NCBI RefSeq assembly: GCF_000372725.1
Contig: NW_005201792.1
Coordinates: forward strand, 839,369-903,368
Length of the DNA: 64,000 nucleotides
Origin: Emiliania huxleyi CCMP1516
Lineage: Eukaryota > Haptophyta > Isochrysidales > Noelaerhabdaceae
Reading direction: 5' to 3'
Both the position numbers and the translations under genes were made by a program. The stretch's first letter is position 1; every line of letters starts with the position of its first letter. The notes below the pieces were generated by a model. It did no database searches and had not been told where the DNA came from. It saw nothing but the letters and a program-made list of their open reading frames with translations. Shown here one piece after another: positions 62,439 to 64,000 of this stretch.

Positions 62439-64000
62439 CTACAACACCTCGACCTCCGCCTCGCACCCTATCAGCGGCGCCAACGAGAGCCGCTCCAGCA
62501 CCAACCGCGGCGTCTCATCGCGAATCAGCAACTTGTGCCGCCCGGCGGGCACATCCTCCGGCACCCGAAGCCGCGCCACCACCGGCCCGCCAAGCTCTGG
62601 CGAGAGGACACTGCCAATCGGCCAAAATTGTGGCTCTGCGGCGTCGTCGTCGGCCGGAGCCGCCTCGAGCGCCACGCCCAGCGTCCGGCCCCACTCCTCT
62701 GGCGCCGGGAGCGCGCGGTCGTCGTGCGCCGCGTCGTGCGCCGCCTCCACCTCCTCCCCTGTGGCCTCCGAGAACGGCGTCGCCGCCACCCTCACCTCCA
62801 CCCTCACCGCCGCCCTCACCGCCGCCCCCTTCACCGCCCCCCACGCCGCCGCCCTCGCCGCCGCCCTCGCCGCCACCACCCTCACCGCCGCCGCCCTCGA
62901 GCTCCGCGCCCTCGTCTGCGCCCTCCTCTTCGCCCTCGTCAGCTTCGAGCTCTGCCCCGTCGTCATCGCCCAGCGCCGCACCCTCCTCTTCTCCATCGTC
63001 AGCTTCGAGCTCCGCCCCGTCGTCATCGCCCAGCGCCGCACCCTCCTCTTCGCCCTCGTCGGCTCCTAGCTCCGCCCCCTCCTCTTCGCCCTCGTCAGCT
63101 TCGAGCTCCGCCCCCTCCTCCGCCCCCTCCGCCGCTCCCTCCTCTGCACCCAGTTCGACGGCTTCGCCTACCGCGTCGCCCACTCCGTCGCCCACCTCCC
63201 CGCCGCCCTCACCACCACCGCCCTCGCCGCCACCGCCCTCGCCGCCGCCCTCACCTCCACCCTCACCGCCGCCCTCACCGCCGCCGCCCTCGCCGCCGCC
63301 CTCGCCGCCGCCCTCGCCGCCGCCCTCGCCGGCCGCCGCCCTCGCCGCCACCCTCACCTTCACCCTTACCGCCGGCCTCACCGCCGCCCCCTTCACCGCC
63401 CCCCACGCCGCCGCCCTCGCCGCCGCCCTGGCCGTCACCACCCTCACCGCCGCCGCCCTCGAGCTCCGCGCCCTCGTCTGCGCCCTCCTCTTCGCCCTCG
63501 TCAGCTTCGAGCTCTGCCCCGTCGTCATCGCCCAGCTCCGCGCCCTCCTCTTCTCCGTCGTCATCGCCCAGCGCCGCACCCTCCTCTTCTCCATCGTCAG
63601 CTTCGAGCTCCGCCCCGTCGTCATCGCCCAGCGCCGCCCCCTCCTCTTCTCCATCGTCGGCTCCTAGCTCCGCCCCCTCCTCCTCGCCCTCGTCAGCTTC
63701 GAGCTCCGCCCCCTCCTCCGCCCCCTCCGCCGCTCCCTCCTCTGCACCCAGTTCGACGGCTTCGCCTACAGCGTTGCCGACGGCTTCGCCTACCGCGTCG
63801 CCCACTCCGTCGCCCACCTCCCCGCCGCCCTCACCACCACCGCTCTCGCCGCCGCCGCCCTCGCCGCCGCCCTCACCTCCACCCTCACCGCCGCCCTCAC
63901 CGCCGGCGCCCTCGCCGCCGCCCTCGCCGACGCCGTCGCCGCCGCCTGCCCCACCAACGGCATCGGGGACCCCGCCCTCCCCGACGCCGCCCGTAACACC
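62439..64000 (-). CDS. 3' part of a gene with acidic tandem repeats, function unknown (runs off window)
   Basis: The last exon (about 62780-62439) reads TPFSEATGEEVEAAHDAAHD, WGRTLGVALEAAPADDDAAE, FWPIGSVLSPELGGPVVARL, VPAGRHKLLIRDETPRLVLE, APLIGCEAEVEVL. Upstream, 62820-64000 is a roughly 560-bp tandem duplication encoding, in one minus frame, EEEGAALGDDDGAELEADDG and GEGGGEGGG repeats. The junction between the two frames probably lies in an intron. No domain is recognised. Plus-strand Pro/Ser frames are shadows. Confidence 0.45.

Noticed and set aside
62630-63667. 345-codon Pro/Ser plus-strand frame resembling a cell-wall protein
   Set aside because: No start, signal peptide or non-repeat domain; the minus strand has a real C-terminal exon next to it.

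Overview
The window looks like nuclear DNA of a GC-rich unicellular alga, most likely a haptophyte (Emiliania/Prymnesium type); this is inference. Support: most genes are split by short introns (about 45-130 nt), very many with GC-AG instead of GT-AG splice sites; the left edge carries a plastid (thylakoid) protease precursor; a (CCCTAA)n telomere-type array is present; long homopurine, GGC and 11-mer tandem repeats fill introns and spacers. No operons, Shine-Dalgarno sites or CRISPR arrays are seen. Another GC-rich alga such as a pelagophyte cannot be excluded.

Layout. 0-8 kb: partial CtpA protease (minus), repeat-rich spacer, then a plastid-type protein with three DUF2358-like domains (minus) that contains a 100-N gap and an error-rich duplicated flank. 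8-16 kb: a GT61 glycosyltransferase/2OG-Fe(II) oxygenase fusion cut off by a dispersed repeat, a type-B carboxylesterase, a histidine phosphatase and a deiodinase-like protein. 16-19.2 kb: microsatellites, a MITE-like element, a 186-bp satellite and an interstitial telomere array. 19.2-26 kb: a 2OG oxygenase (minus) and a multi-pass membrane protein (plus). 26-34 kb: a 5'-truncated UvrD-type helicase with a C-terminal J domain, two copies of a transposon-like gene, and an FBH1-like helicase. 34-42 kb: a Cys-rich membrane protein with an in-frame TAG, an OTU protease, a DxD glycosyltransferase and GC-rich repeats. 42.5-50 kb: a very large ZNFX1-like SF1 helicase with two AP2 domains inserted next to its Walker A motif. 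50-62 kb: a sulfotransferase-like 3' exon, a 1.08-kb tandem duplication, an SDR, TTC1, clathrin light chain and a tubulin-tyrosine-ligase-like protein. 62.4-64 kb: the 3' end of a gene with acidic tandem repeats, running off the window.

The genes are mostly unrelated housekeeping or accessory functions and do not form one pathway. The most notable signal is in the introns. At least ten introns of 64-74 nt in five genes begin with an imperfect copy of the first 9-30 nt of the exon that follows them, so the donor (usually GC) lies in the copy and the acceptor in a short filler. Four introns share the same core, CGTCTCTTCACA, shortly before the acceptor. This looks like recent intron gain by target duplication (introner-like or staggered-break repair). 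It would also explain the excess of GC donors, because AG|GC is duplicated from the exon.
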